DNA from: an uncultured Porphyromonadaceae bacterium
Lineage (GTDB): Bacteria > Bacteroidota > Bacteroidia > Bacteroidales > Muribaculaceae
Direction of reading: 5' to 3'
Length of the DNA: 64,000 nucleotides
Assembly: GCA_947567425.1 (NCBI GenBank)
Contig: CANOLV010000009.1
Coordinates: 1 to 64,000 of the forward strand
The notes beneath the pieces were generated by a model. It had not been told where the DNA came from, did not search any database, and saw nothing but the letters and a program-made list of their open reading frames with translations. This document shows positions 11,161-19,479 of the stretch, in pieces (the first letter of the stretch is position 1; each line of letters starts with the position of its first letter). The translations under genes were made by a program, and so were the position numbers.

Positions 11161-12115
11161 CGCTGAGGGCCTGTATTATCTCTCCGGCCTGGGCGTCCTT
11201 GAGCAGCACGGTATTGTCGGGCGCCAGCAGGTAGAGGGTAGGGGTGGCGCGGATCACGTAGACTTCGTCGCGGTCCACCGCTCCGTCGGGCGAACAGGCG
11301 CTGATCCAGTTGCCCGGAATCTTATTCTTCGACTTTTCCCATACTTCATTGTCGCCATCGCTGTACACCGCCACCACTTTGAGGCGGCCGTCGGCGATGG
11401 CGTCGTTTATTGCCGTATTTCCTGAGAGCATCGCTTTAGCGTGCTCGCACACGTCGCAGTCCGGATCATAGAACATCAGCAGCCTGTAGCTCCTGCCGTC
11501 GGCCGTACCGTAGAGTGAATTGCTGTTTCCGTTGCGGTCTACGAAGCTGAAGTCCGACGCTTTTTCGCCACGGCGGTTCTTCAGAGCATCCTTCAGTTGG
11601 CTTTCGAAGCGCACCTTTCTGTCGCTGTCCATGAATCGCGAGCCGGTTATGGCGTTGAGAAACAGTATATAGGCCTCTTCGTCCATCATGGGCGAATTTG
11701 GATCGTAGAGATATTTGTCGGCTATGTCGGCCAGCAGGTTGTAGGCCGACCGGTCGGCCGAGGCTTTTTCCATCAGCCGCTCCACGCTCGACCGGGCCGT
11801 GGCTTCGTCGACGTATGGAAGCAGATTGGCATAGTTGGCGAAATTCTGCTCCATGAATGCCTCGTCGCGGCTTTTCAGAGTATCGCCGAAGTCCATGGCT
11901 TCCCAAAAGTGCGTGACGAGATATGCCGCCCTGTCTGTAGGCAAAAGCAGAGTGTCGGGCACTTGGGGCAATGGCAGTTCCTCCGTAGTCGTCTCTTCAA
12001 CTTCAGCGGGTGCATGGGCCGTCGTGGATGACTCGTTATGCCGTTCGGCGCCGGTGCCGCACGAGGCCGGCAGCAGAGCCGCAATTGATAAGATAATAAT
12101 GTGTAAAGTCTTCAT
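11153..12115 (-). CDS. DUF5106/thioredoxin-like periplasmic lipoprotein
   Basis: This 320-residue protein has a lipoprotein signal (hydrophobic stretch ending LLPASCGTG, lipobox Cys about residue 19), an acidic Pro/Glu-rich linker, an alpha-helical segment typical of DUF5106, and a C-terminal thioredoxin-like domain. The domain has a CDVC redox motif (about residues 218-222, in FYDPDCDVCEHA) and the cis-Pro region RATPTLYLL. It is expected to face the periplasm as a disulfide reductase or oxidoreductase; the partner is unknown. It is convergent with and overlaps the PAP2 gene by 8 bp. Its own promoter (12123-12154) leaves almost no 5' leader. It also lies downstream of the leftward promoter in the invertible segment at 12239-12449, so that switch may influence it. 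Confidence 0.85.
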   Translation of the reverse strand: MKTLHIIILSIAALLPASCGTGAERHNESSTTAHAPAEVEETTTEELPLPQVPDTLLLPTDRAAYLVTHFWEAMDFGDTLKSRDEAFMEQNFANYANLLPYVDEATARSSVERLMEKASADRSAYNLLADIADKYLYDPNSPMMDEEAYILFLNAITGSRFMDSDRKVRFESQLKDALKNRRGEKASDFSFVDRNGNSNSLYGTADGRSYRLLMFYDPDCDVCEHAKAMLSGNTAINDAIADGRLKVVAVYSDGDNEVWEKSKNKIPGNWISACSPDGAVDRDEVYVIRATPTLYLLAPDNTVLLKDAQAGEIIQALSVN

Positions 12116-12122
12116 ATCGGCA

Positions 12123-12154
12123 CAAAACTACGATATTTAATCGTCATCTCCAAA
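12123..12154 (-). promoter_or_regulatory. Bacteroidetes consensus promoter of the thioredoxin-like lipoprotein
   Basis: On the minus strand TTTG (12151-12154), exactly 20 bp, and TAGTTTTG (12123-12130) match the -33/-7 consensus. The ATG at 12115 begins only 7 bp after the -7 box, implying a leaderless or near-leaderless mRNA if the annotated start is right. Confidence 0.75.
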
Positions 12155-12194
12155 TCAAGTGCCGGGAGTCACCGGCATCTGCTGTCCGATATGC

Positions 12195-12211
12195 TGTAGC
12201 GTCGATAGATG
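12195..12211 (+). repeat. 17-bp direct repeat, left copy (flanks fimbrial locus)
   Basis: TGTAGCGTCGATAGATG is found here and again at 22809-22825, where it overlaps the left arm of a terminator just past the last fimbrial gene. The two copies flank the entire fimbrial region in direct orientation. Confidence 0.6.
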
Positions 12212-12238
12212 TTAAATTTTTATCGATTAAAAATCACA

Positions 12239-12449
12239 CTCTCTTCCGTAGAGATAAATGTATGCTACAAAATTATGTAATAATCGCTAACTGACCAAAT
12301 AAATGCCACAATTTTAACACATAAATTTTCGAGAAGTATGAATGAAGTCGCGAATTATTGTCGATTTGTTTAGGAAATCAATCCGGGCGTGCCTGCAATT
12401 GCTTTTATATCAATGTTTTGCTCATGGTTTTTATCTCTACGGAAGAGAG
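12239..12449. repeat. Probable invertible promoter segment (20-bp perfect inverted repeats)
   Basis: CTCTCTTCCGTAGAGATAAA (12239-12258) recurs as its exact reverse complement at 12430-12449, bracketing 171 bp. Inside is a consensus promoter on the minus strand (12268-12299) that points away from the fimbrial genes starting at 12567. No TAnnTTTG box was found reading rightward between 12259 and 12566. This geometry is that of the phase-variable invertible promoters known upstream of Bacteroidales surface loci. Inversion would turn the promoter toward the fimbrial operon, so the assembled orientation is probably OFF for the fimbriae. No recombinase lies nearby, so a distant invertase would be needed. 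The rest of the 12116-12566 gap holds the lipoprotein promoter, a 17-bp repeat at 12195-12211 and the fimbrial leader. Confidence 0.8.
12268..12299 (-). promoter_or_regulatory. Promoter inside the invertible segment, currently leftward
   Basis: Minus-strand TTTG (12296-12299), 20-bp spacer, TAATTTTG (12268-12275): a full match to the Bacteroidetes sigma consensus. Transcription would leave the segment through the left repeat toward the lipoprotein gene at 12115. After inversion it would fire rightward toward the fimbrial gene at 12567. Confidence 0.75.
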
Positions 12450-12566
12450 AATGAAATTGTCGCTTTGTCGCACACCGGCACACAGAGGTCGCTTGCAGAT
12501 GGAAAAAATAGACACGTGACAACTCATGAAGCATCGAGATAATATCGTGAACTGAAAAAATATATA

Positions 12567-13151
12567 ATGAAAAAGATTATCATCTTATTGTTGGCGTTAG
12601 TTGCCTCGGCCGGTGCGGCCAAGGCTCAGGACATCGCAGTCAAGACAAATCTGCTCTACGACGCGTTTCTGACCATCAACGCCGGTGCAGAAGCCCGTGT
12701 GGCTCCTAAGTGGTCTGTCGACCTGTCCGGCAACTTCAATGCCTGGACTTTGAGCCACGGCAAAAAGTGGAAGCATTGGCTGGTCCAGCCTGAAGTGCGT
12801 TATTGGTTTTGCGATGCTTTTGCAGGTCACTTCGTTGCGGCGCATGCGCTCGCCGGACAGTACAATGTCGGTCACATCGACATGGGAGGTTTCAAATTTC
12901 TCGGTTCCGACTTCTCCCGATTGAAGGACCACCGCTATCAGGGTTGGTACGGAGGCCTCGGAATTGCCTACGGTTATTCCTGGATCCTGAGCAAGCACTT
13001 CAACCTTGAAGCCGAGATCGGTCTGGGCTGGATCTACACCAAGTACGACACTTTCGAGTGTGCCGGTTGCGGCCGTAAGGTGGCCCGCGGCACCACGCAC
13101 AACTATGTCGGCCCGACCAAGGCGGCCATCAGCCTTGTCTATGTATTCTAA
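12567..13151 (+). CDS. DUF3575-family barrel-like protein of the fimbrial locus
   Basis: This 194-residue protein has a cleavable signal peptide (to about AKAQ, residue 21) and alternating amphipathic beta-strands. Features include the DUF3575-like start AVKTNLLYDAFLTINAGAEA, tryptophan-rich central strands and a terminal VYVF typical of outer-membrane barrels. A CAGC pair near residue 164 could form a disulfide. DUF3575 proteins are regularly encoded at the head of Bacteroidales Mfa/Fim-type fimbrial operons; their exact role is not established. It is the first gene after the invertible promoter and is 39 bp from the DUF3868 gene. It is GC-rich, unlike the subunit genes downstream. Confidence 0.8.
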   Translation: MKKIIILLLALVASAGAAKAQDIAVKTNLLYDAFLTINAGAEARVAPKWSVDLSGNFNAWTLSHGKKWKHWLVQPEVRYWFCDAFAGHFVAAHALAGQYNVGHIDMGGFKFLGSDFSRLKDHRYQGWYGGLGIAYGYSWILSKHFNLEAEIGLGWIYTKYDTFECAGCGRKVARGTTHNYVGPTKAAISLVYVF

Positions 13152-13190
13152 CCCCGTCATCATTCATTCATCACTCATCGTCAGAGAATC

Positions 13191-14591
13191 ATGAAGAAAT
13201 TTCTTTTCAGCATAGCATTGGCTTCATGCGCCGTTTCGGCCATGGCCTCGGATCCTGTCGCCGACCTTAACGTCGAGCGGTCGGAAAGCAATCTTATCGT
13301 CAGCATGACGGTCGATCCTCAGTCCGTCGAGTCAAAGTCAAACCGCGAGGAGTGGCTCCGTCCGCTCATCACCAACGGTGTCGATTCGCTGTGGCTGCGG
13401 CCTGTGGTCATAGCCGGACGCACCCGCTACTACCAGCACCTGCGCCGCGACGGCAACGACCCCGCCGCATACTATATGATGCGCTCGGGCAAGGGCGAGC
13501 CATACGCCTATTCCGAGGTGGTGCCCTACGCCGACTGGATGGAGATGTCGACCCTCGTCATGAAGCGCGATGTCGACGGATGTTGCGGCGACGCCCTTGA
13601 GCCCACCAAGTCGTCAGACCTCGCTGTGCTCGATTTCCGTCCGCGCATATTCGAGCCGGTGCTCGTCTACGTAAAGCCTGAGGCGGAAGCCGTCAAAACC
13701 CGCGAGGTGCATGGGTCGGCCTACATCGACTTCCGTGTCAACCGCACCGACATCGACCCCTCCTACCGCCGCAATCCTGAAGAGCTGGCTGCCATCAGGG
13801 CCACCATCGATGCCGTCAGAAACGATGCCGACGTGACCATCACAAGCTTGTCGGTCAAGGGATTCGCTTCGCCGGAAGGCCCGTATAAGAACAACGAACG
13901 CCTTGCCAAGGGCCGTACAGAAGCTCTGGTGGACTACGTGCGCGACCTCTACAGCTTCCCTGCCGGACTGATGTCCACTTCGTGGGAGGCCGAGGACTGG
14001 GCAGGTCTGATTAAATATGTGGCTTCGTCCGATCTGGCCGACCGCGAGGCCATCATGGACGTGATCACCGACGACTCGCTCCAACCCGACGCGCGTGAAT
14101 GGCGATTGAAGTCGCGCTATCCCGAGCAGTATGCATTCCTGCTCAAAGAGGTATATCCCGGACTGCGCCACTCCGACTATGCCGTCAACTATAACGTGCG
14201 CAATTATGTCTCCGTCGAGGAGATAGCCGCAGTTATGGCCACGGCTCCGCAGAAGCTTTCGCTTGAAGAGCTGTTCCGCTATGCCCAGAGCCTCGACGAG
14301 GGATCGCCCGAGTTCCAGGAAGTGATGGAGGTGGCCGTGCGCATGTATCCCCAGTCCGACGTGGCCAATCTCAACGCCGCGGTGACTGCCATAGGCCACG
14401 GCGAGTTTGACATGGCCAGGGCATATCTCGCCAAGGCCGGCGATAGTCCTGAGGCGTCCTACGCTCGCGGCATCCTTGAAGCCAAAGCCGGCGACTATCC
14501 CGCCGCTGTGGCCCATCTGCAGGCCGCCCGCGGTGTAGCCGAGGCACAGGCCGCCATCGAGCGTCTGCGCGAACTCGGATTCATCGATTGA
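13191..14591 (+). CDS. DUF3868/OmpA-like fimbrial accessory protein
   Basis: This 466-residue exported protein has a signal peptide ending near AMAS (residue 20). Its N-terminal beta-rich half fits DUF3868. A central segment resembles an OmpA-type peptidoglycan-binding domain (GFASPEGPYKNNERLAKGR, about residues 224-242, then EALVDYV). The C-terminal 80 residues are Ala-rich TPR-like helices (MARAYLAKAGDSPEASYARG). Proteins of this type accompany fimbrillin genes in Bacteroidales and may tether the fimbrial assembly to the cell wall or outer membrane; this is inference. It is 39 bp after the DUF3575 gene and precedes the major fimbrillin, whose ATG at 14642 is 50 bp beyond this stop. Confidence 0.8.
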   Translation: MKKFLFSIALASCAVSAMASDPVADLNVERSESNLIVSMTVDPQSVESKSNREEWLRPLITNGVDSLWLRPVVIAGRTRYYQHLRRDGNDPAAYYMMRSGKGEPYAYSEVVPYADWMEMSTLVMKRDVDGCCGDALEPTKSSDLAVLDFRPRIFEPVLVYVKPEAEAVKTREVHGSAYIDFRVNRTDIDPSYRRNPEELAAIRATIDAVRNDADVTITSLSVKGFASPEGPYKNNERLAKGRTEALVDYVRDLYSFPAGLMSTSWEAEDWAGLIKYVASSDLADREAIMDVITDDSLQPDAREWRLKSRYPEQYAFLLKEVYPGLRHSDYAVNYNVRNYVSVEEIAAVMATAPQKLSLEELFRYAQSLDEGSPEFQEVMEVAVRMYPQSDVANLNAAVTAIGHGEFDMARAYLAKAGDSPEASYARGILEAKAGDYPAAVAHLQAARGVAEAQAAIERLRELGFID

Positions 14592-14641
14592 TACAACATG
14601 ATCTATTAAATACTCACTTTTTATTAATCAATTTAATTGCA

Positions 14642-16591
14642 ATGAAAAAATCCAATTTTCTATTCGGAGCAGTTGCCGCTTTAGCAATGGGCGGTGCTCT
14701 CACTGCTTGCTCCGACGAAGCTCCTGTTCAAGGAAACCAAAAGGCAGAGGCCGATGAAAACCTCTACATGAGAGTAGCCATCTCGGATATTAGTGCTGGT
14801 TCACGTGCCGCAAATACCGATGAAAATTTTGTGGATGGAACTCCTGCAGAAAATGAAGTAAAGTCAATGTACTTCAAATTCTATGACATTAACGGAGCGC
14901 CTGTCGCTACTCAAGCAGCTACAGATTATACTTTTGTTGATGCCACTACGGCTGATGGTGCACCAAGTGTAGGTAAGATCAAGACTGCAGTAGTTAAGAT
15001 AGGACTTGAAAAGGGTGAAAACTATCCGGCTTATGTTATGTGCTTTATCAATCCTGTAAACTGGAATGAAATTAGTGCTGAGTCAGATGCAAAAATGCAG
15101 GATCTTAGAAATAAGACCAGAGATAGCTACAAATCAACAGATAATGGTTTTGCCATGAACAACTCCGTTTATTATGGTAACGATGCTGTTTCCGGTGCTT
15201 CAAATGTTAAGATGAGCGGTACTCCAATCCTTGCTAATCAACTTTATACTTCCGAGGCGGCCGCAAACGCCGGTGATGCATCTACAGTTGATATTTATGT
15301 AGAACGTTATGCTTCTAAAGTTAACTTCACAATTGCTGAGAATGCCATAAAAGAATACACGACTGCTAATGGATATACTTTGACATTCGAACCTGAAGCG
15401 TGGACTATCAACGCTGATGCAAAAGAAATGTATGCCGTTAAGCGTTTTGCCACTACAGCTCCGGCTGAAGGTGCGGAGCAGCCTATCCCAACACTTGCTG
15501 ACGTTAACGCTATGCTTGGTAACTGGACTCTTTGGAATGACGCACCTCTTCACCGTAGCTATTGGGCTTGTTCTCCGTCATATTATGCGGTTGCTTTCCC
15601 TCAGGTATCTGACAATATCGCAGATTTAGTGGATGGTGATGGAACTGGTGCCGGTGAAGAAGTTGGAGAGTTTAAGCTAAAATACTACAGCTACAACCAG
15701 ATTGTGGCTACAACCGGAACAGGAGCCGGTGTGAAGGATTTTGCAGCATCGAATGACGGAACATTGCCTTGTAAGTATGTCCTCGAGAATACAATGGGAG
15801 AAGCTGCATTTGCTTCGCTTAATCCGAAAGCTGCGGCTCCTTCATTGCTCATGGCTGGAAGTTATAACGTAAAGAACGGCGAAACTGCTATTGACGCCAA
15901 CACCGGATTCTATTTGTATGACAATAATTTGTATTTTGGTGAAGTAGTAACCGGAGCAGTGGCTAATGCCGTAACGATGAAGAATAAATTCTTTGATGCT
16001 AATCTAGTTTTGGCTGTTGACGAGGAGGGAACTCTTCTGAATAGTGCAAGTGCCGGTACTTTAGCCTCTATCTTTGTTGTAAAACATCCTGATAAGGAAG
16101 TGCGTGGAACTCAGGCTGTTCCTCACCGTTTCGTTACATTGCAGCTTTCTTCCGCCCCGGCTACAGGTCTGTATTACAAGCCTAATGGTTCTTCTGTTTG
16201 GGTTGCTGTAACAGCTGACAATCTTAATGCTGTCAATCTTCTTCTTTGGCAACAACTTGGTAATGCATACGCATATACTGAGGGCAAGGCATATTATTCA
16301 ATTCCTATCAAGCACCTTGGAGCAACAGAGAATAAGACTGATTCTCCGTTCTCAGAAGTAGATGGTAAGGAAAGCATTGATTGGGCAAAAGTTCGCGTAG
16401 GTGACTTTGGTCTTGTACGTAACCACGTATATACACTTAATGTAACTGAGATATCTGGTCTTGCTACAGGTATTGAAGATCTTGATTATCCTATCGTTCC
16501 TCCGATGGATACTGATAATTATTGGATCAAGTATCGTCTTAATATCTTGAACTGGCGCATAGTTCCTGCTCAAGGCGGTATTATCCTCTAA
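14642..16591 (+). CDS. Mfa1-type major fimbrial subunit (lipoprotein precursor)
   Basis: This 649-residue protein starts at the ATG at 14642, not the in-frame ATG 54 bp earlier, because MKKSNFLFGAVAALAMGGALTACSDE is a textbook lipoprotein signal (lipobox LTAC; only fragments are needed to see it). The N-terminal domain has ENLYMRVAIS and VKSMYFKFYD strands typical of Mfa1 fimbrillins. The C-terminus LNWRIVPAQGG fits the strand that fills the next subunit in donor-strand exchange. Family members are exported as lipoproteins, trimmed by a protease on the surface (an Arg near SAGSRA is a plausible site) and polymerised. It is followed by a strong hairpin terminator, suggesting it is made in excess over the downstream minor subunits. 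The gene is AT-richer than its upstream neighbours. Confidence 0.88.
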   Translation: MKKSNFLFGAVAALAMGGALTACSDEAPVQGNQKAEADENLYMRVAISDISAGSRAANTDENFVDGTPAENEVKSMYFKFYDINGAPVATQAATDYTFVDATTADGAPSVGKIKTAVVKIGLEKGENYPAYVMCFINPVNWNEISAESDAKMQDLRNKTRDSYKSTDNGFAMNNSVYYGNDAVSGASNVKMSGTPILANQLYTSEAAANAGDASTVDIYVERYASKVNFTIAENAIKEYTTANGYTLTFEPEAWTINADAKEMYAVKRFATTAPAEGAEQPIPTLADVNAMLGNWTLWNDAPLHRSYWACSPSYYAVAFPQVSDNIADLVDGDGTGAGEEVGEFKLKYYSYNQIVATTGTGAGVKDFAASNDGTLPCKYVLENTMGEAAFASLNPKAAAPSLLMAGSYNVKNGETAIDANTGFYLYDNNLYFGEVVTGAVANAVTMKNKFFDANLVLAVDEEGTLLNSASAGTLASIFVVKHPDKEVRGTQAVPHRFVTLQLSSAPATGLYYKPNGSSVWVAVTADNLNAVNLLLWQQLGNAYAYTEGKAYYSIPIKHLGATENKTDSPFSEVDGKESIDWAKVRVGDFGLVRNHVYTLNVTEISGLATGIEDLDYPIVPPMDTDNYWIKYRLNILNWRIVPAQGGIIL

Positions 16592-16629
16592 TTCTTGAAG
16601 ATTAGTGCTTCGGCACTGAATAGACTTTT

Positions 16630-16690
16630 GGCGGGCGGAGCCTTTGCGTTCTTAAACCCTCGCGCGGATGTCCCCGCCCGCCTCTTTTTC
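16630..16690 (+). terminator. GC-rich terminator after the major fimbrillin
   Basis: GGCGGGCGG (16630-16638) pairs perfectly with CCGCCCGCC (16674-16682) across a 35-nt loop, followed by TCTTTTTC. It would separate abundant major-subunit mRNA from readthrough into the minor-subunit genes. Confidence 0.8.
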
Positions 16691-16979
16691 TCCTTATTAT
16701 CATTAATGGTCATAATCGACGCTGACTGTCCGTTATGACGATGCGCCCGATACCGCGCGCCACCCATTGACACCCCGATATCCGCCCCACGAGGCCGGAT
16801 GTCCACCTAAATTGACTATAAAGTAGCAGCCCGTGTCTGACCGGCAGACGGACTCCGCGATCCATATACACCCGGCTTTGGCCGGTTCATGTCAACTCTG
16901 ATCCATACTGATGGGTAAGACTGAATAGACAATATTTAGAAATAATAAAAATAACAATATAAATAACTGACCAACTGTT
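16691..16979 (+). other. Intergenic region before the minor fimbrial genes
   Basis: This gap has no credible gene. It holds a short GC hairpin near 16873-16890 (CCGGC/GCCGG) and an AT-rich leader just before 16980. No TAnnTTTG box was found, so the anchor and tip genes probably depend on readthrough past the terminator at 16630-16690 or on a non-consensus promoter. Confidence 0.5.
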
Positions 16980-18023
16980 ATGAAACTTACTTGCATGCGA
17001 CGCCTGTCCGGCATTTTGGCGATGTTGCTCACTCTCGGGGCCGCGTTGACATCGTGCGACAGTGCTATCTATGACGACCAAGGCGACTGTACGGTGCACT
17101 ACCGTGTGAAGTTTCGCTATTCTAAAAATGTCCTTGATGCGGATGCTTTTGGTTCGCAGGTGACAGATGTAAATTTATATCTGTATGACAAACAGGGGAA
17201 TCTGGTTTGTCACAAGTCTCAAGCACGTGCACTGACATCGGACAATGATTATTATATTGAGGTTGACGTACTTCCTGGGAATTATGACATGATAGCCTGG
17301 TGTGAGGGTAAGTCAGTTATTAAGGATGCGGAATCATTTGGCATTTCGGAAGATGCGGAATTAATGACCAGTTTGGGTGCAAAACTCCCTCTTAAAGGAA
17401 ATGGAGGTGATGGCTTGTATTCCAATAGTGATATAAACCGTTTCTATCATGGAATGTTGGAGAACGTTAATTTCCCAGATTCGTACGGTGTGGTTGATAT
17501 TGCACCTATCGAACTTACGAAGGATACAAATCACATACTTGTCCAACTTCAGAACGTCGGTAATGAACCTTTGGATGAAAGTATCATATCTGTAGAACTT
17601 GAAGGTGAAAACAGCTCTCTTGATTATAAAAATGAGTTGGTCGGGAGTACGGTATTTAAATATGAGCCATGGTCATATACTGGTACATCACTATCATATG
17701 GATCTGAAAATGAATCGCGTGCTTCGTTGGTGCAAAATGGTTTTCAGGCAGAGTTGACGACTGGTCGTATTATGGCCGATAAGGAGCAAAAGTTGACGGT
17801 ACGCCGTACGGACACGGATGAAATCATATTTAGCATTCCTCTTGTCGAGTATTTATTGCTTGTAAGAGGTGAGTACGAGAAGGCCACGTCTAATCAGGAC
17901 TATCTTGATCGCTGTGATGATTACACCTTGGTGTTTTTTATACAGGATGGCTATACGTGGATGAAAACTAAAGTGCTTATCAATGGTTGGCGAAGAGTCC
18001 CTCCTCAGAATTCCGGGATGTAA
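16980..18023 (+). CDS. FimB/Mfa2-family fimbrial anchor lipoprotein
   Basis: This 347-residue protein has a lipoprotein signal (LTLGAALTSCDSA, Cys about residue 26). The following CTVHYRVKFRYSKN and DVNLYLYDKQG segments are hallmarks of Mfa2/FimB proteins. These stay lipid-attached in the outer membrane, anchor the fimbrial base and limit fimbrial length. The C-terminus ends with the strand WMKTKVLINGWRRVPPQ. Position after the major subunit agrees with Porphyromonas mfa1-mfa2 order. It is AT-rich (visibly below the roughly 50 percent GC of nearby housekeeping genes) and 16 bp from the next subunit gene, so the three minor genes form a unit. Confidence 0.88.
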   Translation: MKLTCMRRLSGILAMLLTLGAALTSCDSAIYDDQGDCTVHYRVKFRYSKNVLDADAFGSQVTDVNLYLYDKQGNLVCHKSQARALTSDNDYYIEVDVLPGNYDMIAWCEGKSVIKDAESFGISEDAELMTSLGAKLPLKGNGGDGLYSNSDINRFYHGMLENVNFPDSYGVVDIAPIELTKDTNHILVQLQNVGNEPLDESIISVELEGENSSLDYKNELVGSTVFKYEPWSYTGTSLSYGSENESRASLVQNGFQAELTTGRIMADKEQKLTVRRTDTDEIIFSIPLVEYLLLVRGEYEKATSNQDYLDRCDDYTLVFFIQDGYTWMKTKVLINGWRRVPPQNSGM

Positions 18024-18039
18024 TCATAAATTATAGGTT

Positions 18040-19464
18040 ATGAAACACTTTTACGGTTATATTAGTGGGCTTGCTTTAGTCACCATTATGTTAACATTGA
18101 TACTTGGATTGTATTCCTGTGTCGATGAGAATGGTAACTGTTCTGACCCTGTGGCCGGAGATGACGGCAAAATATTTCTCCGGTTTACCATAATGACAAG
18201 GTCTGATGATGCTCCATTGCTAAATTCAAATAATACATTTATGTCCAAAGCCCCCGATATTGAAGGCGATATTGAGGGGTCAGGGTTGGAGAATAAGTTG
18301 AATTTGGATGATTTACATTATTTCCTATTTGATGAGGATCGCGGATTTCTTCAAGATTTCACTCCGAAATCCACCACAATAGCTGAATCTGATAATTATA
18401 AGCTTTATCAAGTTGTCGCAAATATTGATGATGAGTATATAGAAAAAAATATCACCGGAACAGTATCATTTTATATAATGGCTTTGGCTAATTACTCAGA
18501 TTGGGGAGTGAATTTGCCGACGTTAACCAGAGGTACGACAATAGAGGAATTTTTGCAATTGGCATCGAATGTTGTGATGACTTCTATGCCCAATCCGAGA
18601 AAGTTATTGCGTTCGGACGATTATTGGCATCTTTACCCGGGAGGAGCCTATTTCCCTATGGCAGGATTGCAAAAATTTGATGTCCCAGGGAACATGCTTA
18701 CTGTGTCGAGTGTCCAGAATCCGTATGATATCTCGTTTGCTACGGGGAAGGATCTGAATATGCTGAGATCTCTTGTGAAAATTGAGGTTATCGACAAAAT
18801 CAATGTAAATGGGATATATCAAGAAAGTGTCGACGGTATTTATTTTCACGATGGTACGACTGAGGATCCTGCCGGGAAAAACTCATGGCTTCGTGTCGAT
18901 AAAGTAGAAATTAATGGAGTTATGTCCCAGGGTACCTTAGTGCCGTCAATATCAGAATGGACTAATGGAGACGCCGATGAAACTCAGCAAGTTAATGCCC
19001 CAACAATTCCGTTAAGTGCAAAGTATAATGCACCTCCGGAATTATATGACAACAATGAATTTGGCGACGGTTATAATGGAGATGCGTTGATTGACTTTAT
19101 GCCGGATCGTTATGCTACGGAATTAAGGGCTGACAAGTGTCCAGTATTTTCTGGATATGTATTTGAATATAGCAAGTTGGCAGAACAATTGAAGGATATT
19201 CCTTCGACAATGCAGCCATATATCAGAATAACCACAAGGGGATATACTGATTTTAGCGGGCAAGTGTTGGCGGAATCCATGATTCTACCATTAAGAATAG
19301 CGAAGTATAAGGACGGCATATCGAGTGCTTCTGATAATTTGGATTATTTGTTGCGCAATCATATATACCGGTTCGAGTTGTTTGGTATTTCTCAAGATAT
19401 TCAAATAAACTGGACGGTTTGTGATATGACAACTGGAAAAGAAGCTAATATTGAATTCAATTAG
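18040..19464 (+). CDS. Minor fimbrial subunit, fimbrillin-like lipoprotein
   Basis: This 474-residue lipoprotein has a hydrophobic signal ending LGLYSCVDE (Cys about residue 27). N-terminal strands such as GKIFLRFTIM and LDDLHYFLFDEDRGF, and the C-terminal strand YRFELFGISQDIQINWTV, resemble Mfa1/Mfa3-type minor subunits that cap or extend fimbriae. No precise orthologue can be assigned by eye. Its location between the Mfa2-type anchor and the large DUF4906 protein suggests an adaptor near the tip. The region is AT-rich, like its neighbours. It is 15 bp upstream of the next gene. Confidence 0.75.
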   Translation: MKHFYGYISGLALVTIMLTLILGLYSCVDENGNCSDPVAGDDGKIFLRFTIMTRSDDAPLLNSNNTFMSKAPDIEGDIEGSGLENKLNLDDLHYFLFDEDRGFLQDFTPKSTTIAESDNYKLYQVVANIDDEYIEKNITGTVSFYIMALANYSDWGVNLPTLTRGTTIEEFLQLASNVVMTSMPNPRKLLRSDDYWHLYPGGAYFPMAGLQKFDVPGNMLTVSSVQNPYDISFATGKDLNMLRSLVKIEVIDKINVNGIYQESVDGIYFHDGTTEDPAGKNSWLRVDKVEINGVMSQGTLVPSISEWTNGDADETQQVNAPTIPLSAKYNAPPELYDNNEFGDGYNGDALIDFMPDRYATELRADKCPVFSGYVFEYSKLAEQLKDIPSTMQPYIRITTRGYTDFSGQVLAESMILPLRIAKYKDGISSASDNLDYLLRNHIYRFELFGISQDIQINWTVCDMTTGKEANIEFN

Positions 19465-19479
19465 ATTACCAGGTAAATA

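Noticed and set aside
12342-12542. 66-codon frame inside and past the invertible segment
   Set aside because: It spans the right inverted repeat, would be broken by inversion, and has no protein-like features.
12116-12566. Local recombinase for the invertible segment
   Set aside because: No serine or tyrosine recombinase signature was seen anywhere in the window, so the enzyme must be encoded elsewhere if the switch works.
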